DNA of 64,000 nucleotides from Pseudomonas mandelii (lineage in GTDB: Bacteria > Pseudomonadota > Gammaproteobacteria > Pseudomonadales > Pseudomonadaceae): contig NZ_RCZA01000015.1 in the NCBI RefSeq assembly GCF_006438925.1, forward strand, positions 62,001 to 126,000, given 5' to 3'. The notes under the pieces were generated by a model that saw nothing but the letters and a program-made list of their open reading frames with translations, did not search any database and was not told the DNA's origin. Within the stretch, counting starts at the first letter, position 1, and every line of letters begins with the position of its first letter. Made by a program: the position numbers and the translations under genes. Of the stretch, positions 15,760 to 24,713 are shown in pieces.

Positions 15760-18482
15760 TCGTCGGCGGCAATCGGCAGTTCGATGCAAAACCGTGCGCC
15801 TTCGACCGAGTTTCTAACGCTCAGTTTTCCGCCCATGTTCTCGACGATGCCATAACTCACCGACAACCCGAGCCCGGTGCCGACACCCACGGGTTTGGTG
15901 GTGAAGAACGGCTCGAAGATCCGCTCCAGCAACCGCGGATCGATACCGCCGCCGTTGTCCTCGACCCACAGCCGCACCGAATACGCATCACGTTCGGCGT
16001 ACACCGAGATCCACGGTTTGAACTCGCGGTCGGCCTCGCGTTTGCCGAGCAACGCATCCCGAGCGTTGACCATCAGATTGATCAACACCTGTTCGAGCTG
16101 ATCGACGTAACCGCGCACTTGCACGTCAAACCCGGTCTCGTTGACCCGCAGATCGACCCCTTTGCCGCGCATCCCTTCGGCCAGCAGCGACAGCGTACCT
16201 TCGATGGCTTGCGCCGGATTAAACGGATGCTGCTCGATCTCCGAGCGGCGGCCAAATACCCGCATGTGATCCACCACCCGCGCGGCGCGCTGGACCTGTG
16301 CATCGATGCGGTTGAGCTTGTCGGTCAGGTAGTCGATTTGCGCATCACCGTTGCTCAGACGCTTGAGCACGTTGACGATGGCCATGCGCATCACATTCAA
16401 CGGTTGATTGATTTCGTGGGCCAGCCCTGTGGCCATTTCACCGAGGGTGGCCATTTTTGCACTTTGGGTGAGCTGCTGCTGGGCGCGACGGACCTCGGTG
16501 TTGTCGCGCCCCACGGCCTGAATCTCCAGTAAATGGCCGTGCTCATCGAACACCCCGCGATCCGACCACACCCACCAGGCATGTTCCCGTCCCGGCAGTT
16601 GCAGGTTGATTTCCGCGGTGCTGACCGGGAATTCCGGGCTGAGTCGGCTGAGCCGCTGGAGAAACGCTTCGCGCTGTTCCGGCGACATCCAGCTGCCCAG
16701 ATTCACCCCGGGCAGTTGCTCGGGCTGGCACTCCAGGTAAGTCGCCAGCGGGCGGTTGCCGAAGGTCAGGGTCAGGTCCGGGCGGTAGCGGCAGATCATC
16801 GCCGGAGAGTCTTCCACCAGGATCCGGTAGCGTTCTTCACTCTGTTTCACCTGTTCGGCGGCCAGGGTTGCTTCGGTGACGTCCAGCCACAGGCCGACGG
16901 CTTCCACCGGCAAACCAAGGTCGTCGCGCAGTAGCTTGGCTTCATCGAGTAGCCAGTGGTAATCGCCGCGACTGTCGCGCAGCCGATAGCGGGCGCGCAC
17001 CGAACCTTCACGCAGCAAATGTCGGGTACGTTCGAAATACCGGTCGCGGTCCTCTGGATGCACCCTTTCAACCAAGGCTCCCGCCGCGCAATCAGCCAGT
17101 GTCCAGCCGAGCAGCGGCAGTAGGCTGTCACTGAAAAACGTCGGTTGCAGCGCACCTTCGACATAGCGCTGCACGTAGATCACCGCCGGTGAGCTGGCGA
17201 TCAGGTTGTCCAGTCGGGCATGGGCCGCCGCGGCGTTTTGCTCCTGGTTTTTGATGTCGCTGATGTCGAGCATGAAGCCCACCAACCGCCGGCTTTTACC
17301 GATGCCCAGGACCTGACCCTGCAGGCGATACCAGTTCGGCGTTTGTGCCAAACGCACGCACAGCAGCAGCGGGGTGCCGTCGTCTTGCAAGGCTTGCAGA
17401 CGACTGCTCAGCTCTTCCCGGTCGGCGGGGTGCACCCGATCGAGCCAGTCGTGCAGCGGCAAACGAGCGATCGTAAGGTTCAGGTTACTGGCCAACGACG
17501 GCGCCAATTGCACCTCGCGACTGTCGCTGAACACCTCCCACCATCCGGTGCCGAGCAAGGCTTGCAGCGACTCCAGCCGTTCCAGTTGCAGATGGTGCCG
17601 GTGCTCGCGCAAGCGCTCAAGCAACGGGCCTGCCAGCGCGGCGGTCAGTTGTAACCAGTCGCGATCATTCAGGTCGGGTGCCTGTTGCTGCACCGGATAA
17701 AGGCCACACAGCAACCAGGCGACCACACCCTGAGCATCGTGATAGGGCACTGCGAACCCTTCGGCATTACCGAAGATGCCTTGCAAGCGGGGATGTTCAG
17801 CGGGCGTCAGGCATTGCGGCGCAGAGCCGTTCAGACTGTCGAGCCCTGTGCCCAGGCGCTGAGCGTTTTGCCACAGTTGGGGCGCATCGAAGGCCGTGTA
17901 ATGCTGGTGTATCTGCCAGCCTTTTTCCTGTTCATCGAGTAACGCCACCGCAATGCAGGGCATGTGGAAATGCTGGGCCAGGCCTTGCAACTGTTCCACC
18001 AACACCTCGGGCAGGCGCGTCAGGTTGCACCGGCGCAACTGTTCGCCGATCTGCGCTGCGAGTAATTGGCATTGCTCGCGGCTGCGTGATTGCCGGCGAT
18101 CGAGCAACAAGTCGCCGATGTCCAGCAACTGCAACAACCAGGCATCGGCCAATGGCTGGACCCAGCCACGCAAGTGCAGGGGTTGTCCGTTGAGGCTGTA
18201 AAAGTCCAGGTCCAGACTCTGTCCCTGCCAGTCGACCGGCGAGCCTTCAACGGCGAGGCCGCTGTGGGGCATGAGGAAGTCGAGCAGGTGCGGTGTTTGC
18301 GCAGCGGGTGTCTGCTGGGCCAGTACATGCCGCAGCGGGCCGGTCAGGTGAATCACTCGACCTTCGGCATCCAGGTGCATCTGTAAACCGACACTTTGCA
18401 CGCTCAGGGTGTCTGGGGTGTCTACTGGCTGAGGCGGATGGCGATTGAGCAGGCGCCCGAAGAGTTTGTCTGCGGAACTCAA
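15729..18482 (-). CDS. pprA: PprA-type PAS sensor histidine kinase
   Basis: A 917-residue cytosolic-looking hybrid-free sensor kinase. The N-terminal half is divergent, with a GAF-like part (about 150-300). PAS domains follow, with PAC-like motifs (PEDRDRYFERTRHLL, YRLRDSRGDYHWLLDEA) and a PAS around 555-670. The kinase core has the H-box ATGLAHEINQPLNVM with the phosphoacceptor H689, N-box NLMVNARDAL, then VEDNGGGI and GTGLGLS. It is expected to phosphorylate PprB, which controls tad genes. The start is TTG 18482, overlapping the tadE stop (TTGA), with no strong ribosome-binding site. Length is close to that of P. aeruginosa PprA as I recall it. Confidence 0.85.
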   Translation of the reverse strand: MSSADKLFGRLLNRHPPQPVDTPDTLSVQSVGLQMHLDAEGRVIHLTGPLRHVLAQQTPAAQTPHLLDFLMPHSGLAVEGSPVDWQGQSLDLDFYSLNGQPLHLRGWVQPLADAWLLQLLDIGDLLLDRRQSRSREQCQLLAAQIGEQLRRCNLTRLPEVLVEQLQGLAQHFHMPCIAVALLDEQEKGWQIHQHYTAFDAPQLWQNAQRLGTGLDSLNGSAPQCLTPAEHPRLQGIFGNAEGFAVPYHDAQGVVAWLLCGLYPVQQQAPDLNDRDWLQLTAALAGPLLERLREHRHHLQLERLESLQALLGTGWWEVFSDSREVQLAPSLASNLNLTIARLPLHDWLDRVHPADREELSSRLQALQDDGTPLLLCVRLAQTPNWYRLQGQVLGIGKSRRLVGFMLDISDIKNQEQNAAAAHARLDNLIASSPAVIYVQRYVEGALQPTFFSDSLLPLLGWTLADCAAGALVERVHPEDRDRYFERTRHLLREGSVRARYRLRDSRGDYHWLLDEAKLLRDDLGLPVEAVGLWLDVTEATLAAEQVKQSEERYRILVEDSPAMICRYRPDLTLTFGNRPLATYLECQPEQLPGVNLGSWMSPEQREAFLQRLSRLSPEFPVSTAEINLQLPGREHAWWVWSDRGVFDEHGHLLEIQAVGRDNTEVRRAQQQLTQSAKMATLGEMATGLAHEINQPLNVMRMAIVNVLKRLSNGDAQIDYLTDKLNRIDAQVQRAARVVDHMRVFGRRSEIEQHPFNPAQAIEGTLSLLAEGMRGKGVDLRVNETGFDVQVRGYVDQLEQVLINLMVNARDALLGKREADREFKPWISVYAERDAYSVRLWVEDNGGGIDPRLLERIFEPFFTTKPVGVGTGLGLSVSYGIVENMGGKLSVRNSVEGARFCIELPIAADDQIASVARPE

Positions 18483-18919
18483 AATTGCAGGCTCGAACTG
18501 ACGGTGAGGGTGGCCGGCAGATTGGGCACTTGGCCAATTCCCGGCACGTTCAGAAACGGGATGACCTGCTGCAGTTTGCTGGTGGGGTAGTTGATGGTGA
18601 CCTTCAACACCCCGCCCACGTAGGTGGCGCTGGCGTCGGTGGCGACGTTGAAATTCAGTGCGGCAGGAATCCAGGCCAGCTGTCGGCTCAGTTCTGTCGT
18701 GGCAACGGTTTTTACCGCGGTGTCGTATCCGGGGGTGCTCGGATCCAGCGCCACGCTTCGGCGCACCGCTTCGGCAGTCGACTGGGTGAACGATTGCATC
18801 AGCAACAGCGGCAAGCTGTAAGTGACGATTCCATAGAACACGGCGAAAAAGATGAGAAACACCAACGCGAATTCAATCGCTACAGCGCCTTTTTGCTTAC
18901 GGGGGAGGCCTATCTTCAT
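18479..18919 (-). CDS. tadE: TadE-like pseudopilin
   Basis: A 146-residue TadE-family minor pilin. The signature KQKGAVAIEFALVFLIFFAVFYGIV gives a prepilin peptidase site after the Gly, Glu at +5, and the hydrophobic assembly helix. A conserved segment STAEAVRRSVALDP follows. I start it at ATG 18919 (AGGG 11 bases upstream); a GTG at 18943 has no ribosome-binding site. It is the first gene of a tadE-pprA pair, coupled by an overlapping TTGA, and diverges from fppA with 75 bases between. Confidence 0.82.
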   Translation of the reverse strand: MKIGLPRKQKGAVAIEFALVFLIFFAVFYGIVTYSLPLLLMQSFTQSTAEAVRRSVALDPSTPGYDTAVKTVATTELSRQLAWIPAALNFNVATDASATYVGGVLKVTINYPTSKLQQVIPFLNVPGIGQVPNLPATLTVSSSLQF

Positions 18920-18994
18920 GACTGCGTCTACCCTGATATTCACGACGTGATATCAGCATAGAATCATTCAGCCAAAACGGACGTTTTTTACCGG

Positions 18995-19465
18995 ATGCAG
19001 AGCTTTGTATTACTGATCTGGCTGACGCTATGCGCAGCACAGGATGCTCGAGAACGACACATCGCCAATGGCCTGACTCTTGGCGCAGCGGTGTTGGCGC
19101 TGGCGTATCTCCTGTGGACGGGCACTACCTGGCTGGGGGCCGAGGCGGTGCAGGGCGGCTGGGCTTTTTTGCTGGCGCTGGCCTTTACCTTGCCCGGTTA
19201 TGCGCTGAGACGCTTGGGCGCAGGCGATGTGAAATTGATGACCGGCCTGGGACTTGCGACGGACGGCATGCACCTGCTTGGCGTGTTCATCGGTGCCGGA
19301 TTGGCCAGTGTGCTGTGGCTGCTGCTGGCGCCAAGAGTCTGGCTTCATATGGGGCAAGGGCTTAGAAATCATCTTCGATATCTGGGGCCAGGAATGTCAA
19401 AGAAACAGCCCTTTGCACCCTTCGTATTGGTGGGCCTGTTGCTCACACTCGCCTGGTTTCACTAG
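18995..19465 (+). CDS. fppA: Flp prepilin peptidase (A24 family)
   Basis: A 156-residue aspartic membrane peptidase that processes Flp-type prepilins. The two catalytic aspartates are visible: D17 in QDARERHIANGLTL and D78 in the GAGDVKLMTGLG motif (family GxGD). At least four hydrophobic segments are present. It lacks the N-methylating domain of PilD, as is typical of the TadV/FppA branch. It diverges from tadE and lies upstream of pprB. Confidence 0.9.
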   Translation: MQSFVLLIWLTLCAAQDARERHIANGLTLGAAVLALAYLLWTGTTWLGAEAVQGGWAFLLALAFTLPGYALRRLGAGDVKLMTGLGLATDGMHLLGVFIGAGLASVLWLLLAPRVWLHMGQGLRNHLRYLGPGMSKKQPFAPFVLVGLLLTLAWFH

Positions 19466-19548
19466 TCGACTGTTCTATATACAGAGTCGGAAAGTACGTC
19501 TACTTTCAATTCAGAAGTTGTACAGCCTGTGGCTGTCAGTAAAGGAAC

Positions 19549-19562
19549 GGTCAACGTTGACC
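19549..19562. promoter_or_regulatory. Perfect 14-bp palindrome before pprB
   Basis: GGTCAACGTTGACC is a perfect dyad ending 16 bases before the pprB ATG and just before its GCAGGGA ribosome-binding site. Such a position would suit repression or autoregulation. The binding protein is unknown. Confidence 0.45.
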
Positions 19563-19578
19563 TTGCAGGGAGTCGCAC

Positions 19579-20358
19579 GTGAACAAGCTTTCTTCGGCAG
19601 TAAAAATCCTTGTGGTCGACGACCAGCCGTTGATTGCCGCAGAGCTTTGTGAGTTTCTTGAAGGCCGCGGTTACCGTTGCGTTCCTTGCGAGACTGGCAA
19701 ACAGGCCGTCGAGCGTTTCAATGAAGACGAAGCGATCGGCCTGGTGCTTTGCGATTTGCACATGCCCGGTCTGGACGGGATTCAACTGGTTCAGGAGCTG
19801 CAACGGTTATCCGGCAAGCACCGTGTATTTGAAGCGATCATGCTCACTGGGCGCGCGGACAAGCAGGATGTGATCAAGGCTTTGCGGGCCGGGTTTGCCG
19901 ATTACTACCAGAAGCCGATTAATCTGGGTGAGTTGCTCGAAGGGATTGCGCGTCAGGTAGTGGTTTTGCAGGAACGGCAGAAGAGTGTGCAGTTGGGGCA
20001 TCTGGATCAGAAGCTGCAGTATTTGGCCGAGTCGATCGATGATCTGTATCAGGACCTGGATAAGGTTCGGCGTGGGCCGCGGTTATCGATTTCCACTGAT
20101 GAGGATGTCATCGCTGTGGATCGGGTTGAGATTCCGGCGATTTTCAATCACCTATCGCCAAGGCAGTTGGAGGTGGCGCGGTTGGTGGGGAAGGGGCAGA
20201 CGAATTATCAGATTGCCTGTGAGTTGGGGATTACCGAGAACACGGTGAAGCTTTATGTGTCGCAGGTTTTGCGGTTGACGCATATGCATAATCGGACGCA
20301 GTTGGCGCTGGCTTTGTTACCCAGTCATGGATTGCGTCAGGGGGTGACTGCGCATTAG
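19579..20358 (+). CDS. pprB: PprB-type response regulator
   Basis: A 259-residue regulator with an N-terminal receiver (acceptor D59 in LVLCDLHMPGLDG, conserved K in YYQKPI) and a C-terminal LuxR/NarL-type helix-turn-helix (LSPRQLEVARLVGKGQTNYQIACELGITENTVKLYVSQVL). In P. aeruginosa PprB, with kinase PprA, activates tad, flp and other adhesin genes. Ribosome-binding site GCAGGGAG. The stop overlaps, on the opposite strand, the truncated tadD start region. Confidence 0.9.
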   Translation: MNKLSSAVKILVVDDQPLIAAELCEFLEGRGYRCVPCETGKQAVERFNEDEAIGLVLCDLHMPGLDGIQLVQELQRLSGKHRVFEAIMLTGRADKQDVIKALRAGFADYYQKPINLGELLEGIARQVVVLQERQKSVQLGHLDQKLQYLAESIDDLYQDLDKVRRGPRLSISTDEDVIAVDRVEIPAIFNHLSPRQLEVARLVGKGQTNYQIACELGITENTVKLYVSQVLRLTHMHNRTQLALALLPSHGLRQGVTAH

Positions 20359-20447
20359 GTTTTTTGTCTTTTTTTACAAGTGCCCGCACCGTTGCTCGCG
20401 CAACCGCCTGACAACAGTCGACTCAAACCGGCAATTATTGCTTTCAT
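20355..20447 (-). pseudogene. tadD: Truncated tadD start (30-codon lipoprotein remnant)
   Basis: Ten bases after the tadC stop, an AGGG site (6-base spacing) precedes an ATG opening a 30-codon frame: basic/hydrophobic start MKAIIAGLSRLLSGG, then a lipobox-like Cys at position 16, then stop. In other pseudomonads the gene after tadC is tadD, a TPR lipoprotein of a few hundred residues. Here the frame ends inside the last bases of pprB, with no TPR region. The simplest reading is that a deletion removed tadD apart from its first codons. A real mini-lipoprotein cannot be excluded. Confidence 0.55.
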
Positions 20448-20457
20448 CGCGATCCCT

Positions 20458-21348
20458 CTAAGAACCAAAGGCACGGGACAGGGCGGTGAAGCCCGGGCCG
20501 GCCAGTACGATCAATAACGCCGGGAAGAGAAACAACATCATCACGACGGACATTTTGGCGGACAGCTTGGAGATGTATTCCTGCAGGCGCGTCAGGCGCC
20601 GGTCATCGAGCAATTGCTTGAGGGTCAGCAGGGACTTCATCGCACCGCCCCCCTGATGGATCAACTGCTCAAGGATGACGCAGGTGTCGGTGAACTCGTC
20701 GACGGCCAGCAATTGGGTGGCTTTGTGCAGTTCTTCGCCCAGTTCCAGGCCGGAATCGACCCGGGCCAATACCAGACGCAATTCATGGGTCAAGGCCGGC
20801 AATAATTGTTTGCCTTCATTGCTCAACACGCGCAGCGACTGCTCCACCGCCATGCCCGATTCGAACAGGATGCGCAGCAGCGGAATGAAGGTGGAAATCT
20901 CGATCGCCAGTTGTTTTTGCCGACGCTGTGCGGCAGCGGCCAGCAACCGTTTGGGCAATAGATAGCCGATGCAGGTGGCGAACGCCGGGGCCATCCAGTG
21001 ATTGTTTGTGTGAGGGAAGAATACGCCCTGGATCAGCAAGGTCAGGGCCAGCGCCAGCACCGGAGCGCCTACCTGGAACGCCGCGAACAGTGAACGTCGC
21101 CGGGCGCTGCGCCAGCCGAGACGGTTAAGCAATGCCTGGGTTTCGTTATCCAGGTTGACCGAGCGCTGACCGATTCGGCTGCTGCCCAGCACTTGTAGCC
21201 ACTGATTTACCCGGTTGTCGCTCGCCAGTTTGCCGTCGAGTCGTTGCGCCACCTGGCGAACCCGCCGACGGTGCTCCAGCAAACCGCTGAGCAGCAACAA
21301 CGTTGCCCCCAGAAACAGCAATGCGCAGATCAGCAAAGGCACTTTCAT
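20458..21348 (-). CDS. tadC: Tad pilus inner-membrane platform protein TadC
   Basis: A 296-residue T2SSF-domain protein that, with TadB, forms the inner-membrane platform over the TadA ATPase. Seen here: an N-terminal membrane helix (MKVPLLICALLFLGATLLLLSG), LGWRSARRRSLFAAFQ, PKRLLAAAAQRRQ, then the F-domain with ESGMAVEQSLRVL and ELVHQGG-like (LEQLIHQGGGAM), and C-terminal helices. ATG 21348 overlaps the tadB stop (ATGA). The longer open frame upstream lies inside tadB. Confidence 0.88.
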   Translation of the reverse strand: MKVPLLICALLFLGATLLLLSGLLEHRRRVRQVAQRLDGKLASDNRVNQWLQVLGSSRIGQRSVNLDNETQALLNRLGWRSARRRSLFAAFQVGAPVLALALTLLIQGVFFPHTNNHWMAPAFATCIGYLLPKRLLAAAAQRRQKQLAIEISTFIPLLRILFESGMAVEQSLRVLSNEGKQLLPALTHELRLVLARVDSGLELGEELHKATQLLAVDEFTDTCVILEQLIHQGGGAMKSLLTLKQLLDDRRLTRLQEYISKLSAKMSVVMMLFLFPALLIVLAGPGFTALSRAFGS

Positions 21349-22229
21349 ACGCTGCGCAACATATGCCAGAGCGCCAGGCTGCCGACCACCTGCAAGCCGA
21401 ACGCGGACGCGAGCATGATTTGCCCCGAACCGTCGTGCCACATGGCGAGCAAGTAATGAGGGTTGGTCGCGAGGAAATAGCCGGCCAGGCCAATCGGCAA
21501 ACAGCCCAGGACCCACGCGGTCACCCGGGTTTCACCGGTCATGGCCCTGAGCTGGCGCGCAGCCTGTTCGCGCTCCCGGATCATCTTGATCAGGTTTTCC
21601 AGCAATTCGCTGGAATTGCCGCCATAGCGGTGATTGACCTTCAAACCGAGCGCGAACAGGCGAAGTTCGTCTTTCTCATACAGCTCGGCAAGGTCAGCCG
21701 CGGCATCCGGCAAGCTGACCCCCAGCTGCACGTTGCGCTGAATCCGCCCCATGGCGTTTTTCAGCGGGTCTTCAGCGGCGTCGATGGCGCCCAGCACCGC
21801 ATCGGCCAGAGTGCGCCCGGACTTCAGGCTGCGCACGGTGTGATCGAGCATTTGTGGCAGTTGTTCGATCATGCGCTGGAGTCGGCGCTGATAACGCCAA
21901 TTGACATACAGACGCAGAATCAGCGGCGGCAGCAGTAACAGAACCAGCAAGCCGAACCAGCCACCGGTAGCAAATCCGAGCAAGATGCCAAAGGCCCAGA
22001 GCAGCAGCCACCCCCCCAGACGCTTGGAGGGACGCCCAAGGCCGGCCCGCAGAAAGGCCCGGTCCAGACCGACCCAGGAGGTTTTCGTCGGCACCGGCTG
22101 CAGTTGCCCCTGGGTCAGGCGTCCCAGTACCCGCTCGGCGCCGGTCTGGCGCAAGCCGCGATAAAACAGGCGGATCGACAGTCCGAGCAAGACCAGGCAA
22201 ACGAGGATGAGCAGCACCGGTTTGAGCAT
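21345..22229 (-). CDS. tadB: Tad pilus inner-membrane platform protein TadB
   Basis: A 294-residue T2SSF-domain protein, paralogous partner of TadC. N-terminal helix MLKPVLLILVCLVLLGLSIRLFYRGL; the F-domain has QLPQMLDHTVRSLKSGRTLADAV and NHRYGGNSSELLENL; Arg-rich ending before two helices. I use ATG 22229, 10 bases after the tadA stop. The upstream extension overlaps tadA. Coupled to tadC. Confidence 0.88.
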   Translation of the reverse strand: MLKPVLLILVCLVLLGLSIRLFYRGLRQTGAERVLGRLTQGQLQPVPTKTSWVGLDRAFLRAGLGRPSKRLGGWLLLWAFGILLGFATGGWFGLLVLLLLPPLILRLYVNWRYQRRLQRMIEQLPQMLDHTVRSLKSGRTLADAVLGAIDAAEDPLKNAMGRIQRNVQLGVSLPDAAADLAELYEKDELRLFALGLKVNHRYGGNSSELLENLIKMIREREQAARQLRAMTGETRVTAWVLGCLPIGLAGYFLATNPHYLLAMWHDGSGQIMLASAFGLQVVGSLALWHMLRSV

Positions 22230-22239
22230 GCCGTGGCCT

Positions 22240-23520
22240 TCAGTACGCAGAGGGAGAGAGCGCCAACTCACGGCGCAGTTTGTCGCCGGCGGGGTTGACC
22301 GCCTCACGCATGAATCCGAACCCGCTGCGCCGGTCGAACCGGAACAACGTGTTGGTGACATACACGTCCTCACGCAAGCCGATCACCTCCACCACTTCGC
22401 TGACGCAGCGGCGGCCGTCGGGCAGGCGCGTCAGCTGGATCACGACGTCCAGTGCGGCGCAGATCATTTGCCGCAAGGTCCGTTCGGCGATGGTACGGCC
22501 CGTCAGGCCCACCAATGTCTCCAGGCGCAACAGCGCATCCTGGGCGTTGTTGGCATGCACGGTACTCATGGAACCGTCGTGGCCGGTGTTCATTGCGGTG
22601 AGTACGTCTACCACTTCGACGCCACGAATCTCGCCGAGGATGATTCGGTCCGGGCGCATCCGCAGGGCGTTGCGAATCAGGTCACTGGCCTTCACTTCGC
22701 CGTGGCCTTCGGCATTCGGCGGTCGGGTTTCCAGGCGCACCACGTGAGGGTGGCCCAGTTGCAGTTCGGCGACGTCTTCGATGGTGACGATTCGCTCGTG
22801 AGGGTTGATCAACTGGCTGAGAATGTTCAGCAGCGTGGTTTTGCCAGTGCCGGTACCGCCGCTGATCAGGATGTTGCAGCGCTTGCCCACGGCCTCCTGA
22901 ATAAAGTCGAAGATTGCCTGATCGATGGTTTGCATCGCCATCAAGTCCGAGCTTTTGAGCATGTCCTTGCGAAATTTACGTATCGACAGGCAGGGGCCAT
23001 CGAGCGCAATCGGTGGAATGATCGCGTTGACCCGGCTACCGTCGGGCAGTCGTGCGTCGACCATTGGCGACGACTCGTCGAGCCGTCGGCCGAGGGGCGC
23101 GAGGATCCGTTGCATGACCCGTTCGACGTGATGCGCATCGATAAAACGCAGGTCGCTTTGATGCAGTATGCCGTCGCGTTCAATGAACACCCGGTGCGGG
23201 CCGTTGACCAGAATCTCCGTCACCGCCGGGTCCCGCAGCAGCACTTCCAAGGGGCCGAAACCGGTGAGTTCGTCGACGATTTCTTCGGCCAGACGCTCCA
23301 TTTCATAGCGGGAAATCGCCAGGTGCAGCCGGGCGATGTACTCGGCAACCTTGTCGATGACGAACTGTGAGAGCACCTGCCGTGAACCCTCCAGCAGGTT
23401 TTTGCCGGACTCCTCAATGGCGTCGATGATGTAGCGGTGTAGCACCAGTTTCAGACCTTCGTGGTCAGTGTTGCCAGTGGTGGTGCGTACAGGGGCACCG
23501 AAGAGTTTTTCACCGCTCAT
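22240..23520 (-). CDS. tadA: Tad pilus assembly ATPase TadA/CpaF
   Basis: A 426-residue GspE-type secretion ATPase that powers Flp pilus assembly. Walker A ISGGTGTGKTTLL, Asp box TIEDVAELQL, Walker B RMRPDRIILGEIRG and His box NTGHDGSMSTVHANN are all intact. The N-terminal domain (about 1-150) includes DEIVDELTGFGPLEVLLRDPAVTEILVNGP. ATG 23520 overlaps the tadZ stop by 4 bases. No sign of decay despite the missing secretin. Confidence 0.95.
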   Translation of the reverse strand: MSGEKLFGAPVRTTTGNTDHEGLKLVLHRYIIDAIEESGKNLLEGSRQVLSQFVIDKVAEYIARLHLAISRYEMERLAEEIVDELTGFGPLEVLLRDPAVTEILVNGPHRVFIERDGILHQSDLRFIDAHHVERVMQRILAPLGRRLDESSPMVDARLPDGSRVNAIIPPIALDGPCLSIRKFRKDMLKSSDLMAMQTIDQAIFDFIQEAVGKRCNILISGGTGTGKTTLLNILSQLINPHERIVTIEDVAELQLGHPHVVRLETRPPNAEGHGEVKASDLIRNALRMRPDRIILGEIRGVEVVDVLTAMNTGHDGSMSTVHANNAQDALLRLETLVGLTGRTIAERTLRQMICAALDVVIQLTRLPDGRRCVSEVVEVIGLREDVYVTNTLFRFDRRSGFGFMREAVNPAGDKLRRELALSPSAY

Positions 23521-24713
23521 TGCGCACCCCTCAACCGGTTGAACCAGCCAGACTTGGGTTTGGCCAGGCCCTCGGAACGCTTGGCCAACTGATCGCCGAG
23601 GGCGCGCAGGCTTTGAGTCAAGCCTTCGCGGGGGGCCAGTTCAAACAGCGTCACACCTTGGTTCTTGGCGTTGAGCCGCACTTCCGGGCTGTAGACGAGG
23701 GTCGCGATGATCTCCATGCCGAAGCTTTTGCTCAGGGTCTCGGAGTCCGGTGCGACGTTGCGCAGGTAGCGATCCACCAGCAGTCTGGCGTGATCGAGCT
23801 TCATGCCTTTTTCACGCCACAGGTTGAGTACCGCCAGGTTACGGCGGCAGTCGAGTACGTTCTGATCGGTGTACCACAGCAACTTGTCGCAATGGGTGAC
23901 GAAGGTGCGTAGCGCTTCGCTGTCCGGCTGCCCAGTCAGGTTCACCACGATGTGCTGGAAGTGTTGGCGCAGGGCGCTGAGCAACATGTACAGCTCGGCG
24001 GTGCTGGTGTGTTCCAGCGGCTCATCGTGGTTGGCGTAGGCGAGGATCCGCAACCCGGCGGCGCAGTCGGTGAACGCGCTGTCGATCAGCGTCGCGTCGA
24101 GGCGCCGCAAGTGCCTGAGTGCATCGCCGAAGTGGAACGAACTCTCCAGCCCGAGCAAGGCCAGGCTGTCACCGCGTGGCAGGCCCAGGTCCAGCAACAG
24201 CGTTTGCTGCCCGCTCTTTTGCACCACTTGCGCCAGGTGCGTGGCGAGCAGCGCGCCATCGGCGTTGATCTGCACACCGTAGAGCACCGTCAGGCTGCCC
24301 AGTTGGGTGTTCGGGGCCACGGGCGGCAGGCGTTTGCTCAGCCGTCGCACCAACCCTGCGACTTCACTGGAACGCGAACCATAGGCCACGAAATCCCGTG
24401 CACCGGCGCGCATGGCATTGAGCACGAGTTGGTTGTCCATGCCATCGCCCAGCGCGACGATCGCCAGCATCGGTTTGGCTTCCAGGGCACCTTCGATCAG
24501 TGCGCTTTGGGCCACCACGTGTTCGCGGTCCAGGCCGATGAACACCAGGCTGGCGAAGGTCACGTCCACCAGCGCCAGCAATTCGTCGAGGCTGCCACTG
24601 CCGGCGCTGACCACTTGACCCAACGGGGCGAGGGCACCTTGCAGCCACTCAAGGTCGGTGCTGTTGCGCGTGATCGCGAGGAAGGTCTGGCTCAGGTTCT
24701 GGCTCTGGCTCAT
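23517..24713 (-). CDS. tadZ: Tad localisation protein TadZ/CpaE
   Basis: A 398-residue protein of the TadZ/CpaE group, which positions the Tad apparatus at a pole. The N-terminal receiver-like domain (about 1-130) has VFIGLDREH and ARDFVAYGSRSSEV. The C-terminal half is a divergent ParA/MinD ATPase with LLLDLGLPRGDSLALLGLES and IVVNLTGQPD; the normal P-loop is not evident. The start ATG overlaps the stop of a short coding remnant just upstream. Confidence 0.85.
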   Translation of the reverse strand: MSQSQNLSQTFLAITRNSTDLEWLQGALAPLGQVVSAGSGSLDELLALVDVTFASLVFIGLDREHVVAQSALIEGALEAKPMLAIVALGDGMDNQLVLNAMRAGARDFVAYGSRSSEVAGLVRRLSKRLPPVAPNTQLGSLTVLYGVQINADGALLATHLAQVVQKSGQQTLLLDLGLPRGDSLALLGLESSFHFGDALRHLRRLDATLIDSAFTDCAAGLRILAYANHDEPLEHTSTAELYMLLSALRQHFQHIVVNLTGQPDSEALRTFVTHCDKLLWYTDQNVLDCRRNLAVLNLWREKGMKLDHARLLVDRYLRNVAPDSETLSKSFGMEIIATLVYSPEVRLNAKNQGVTLFELAPREGLTQSLRALGDQLAKRSEGLAKPKSGWFNRLRGAQ

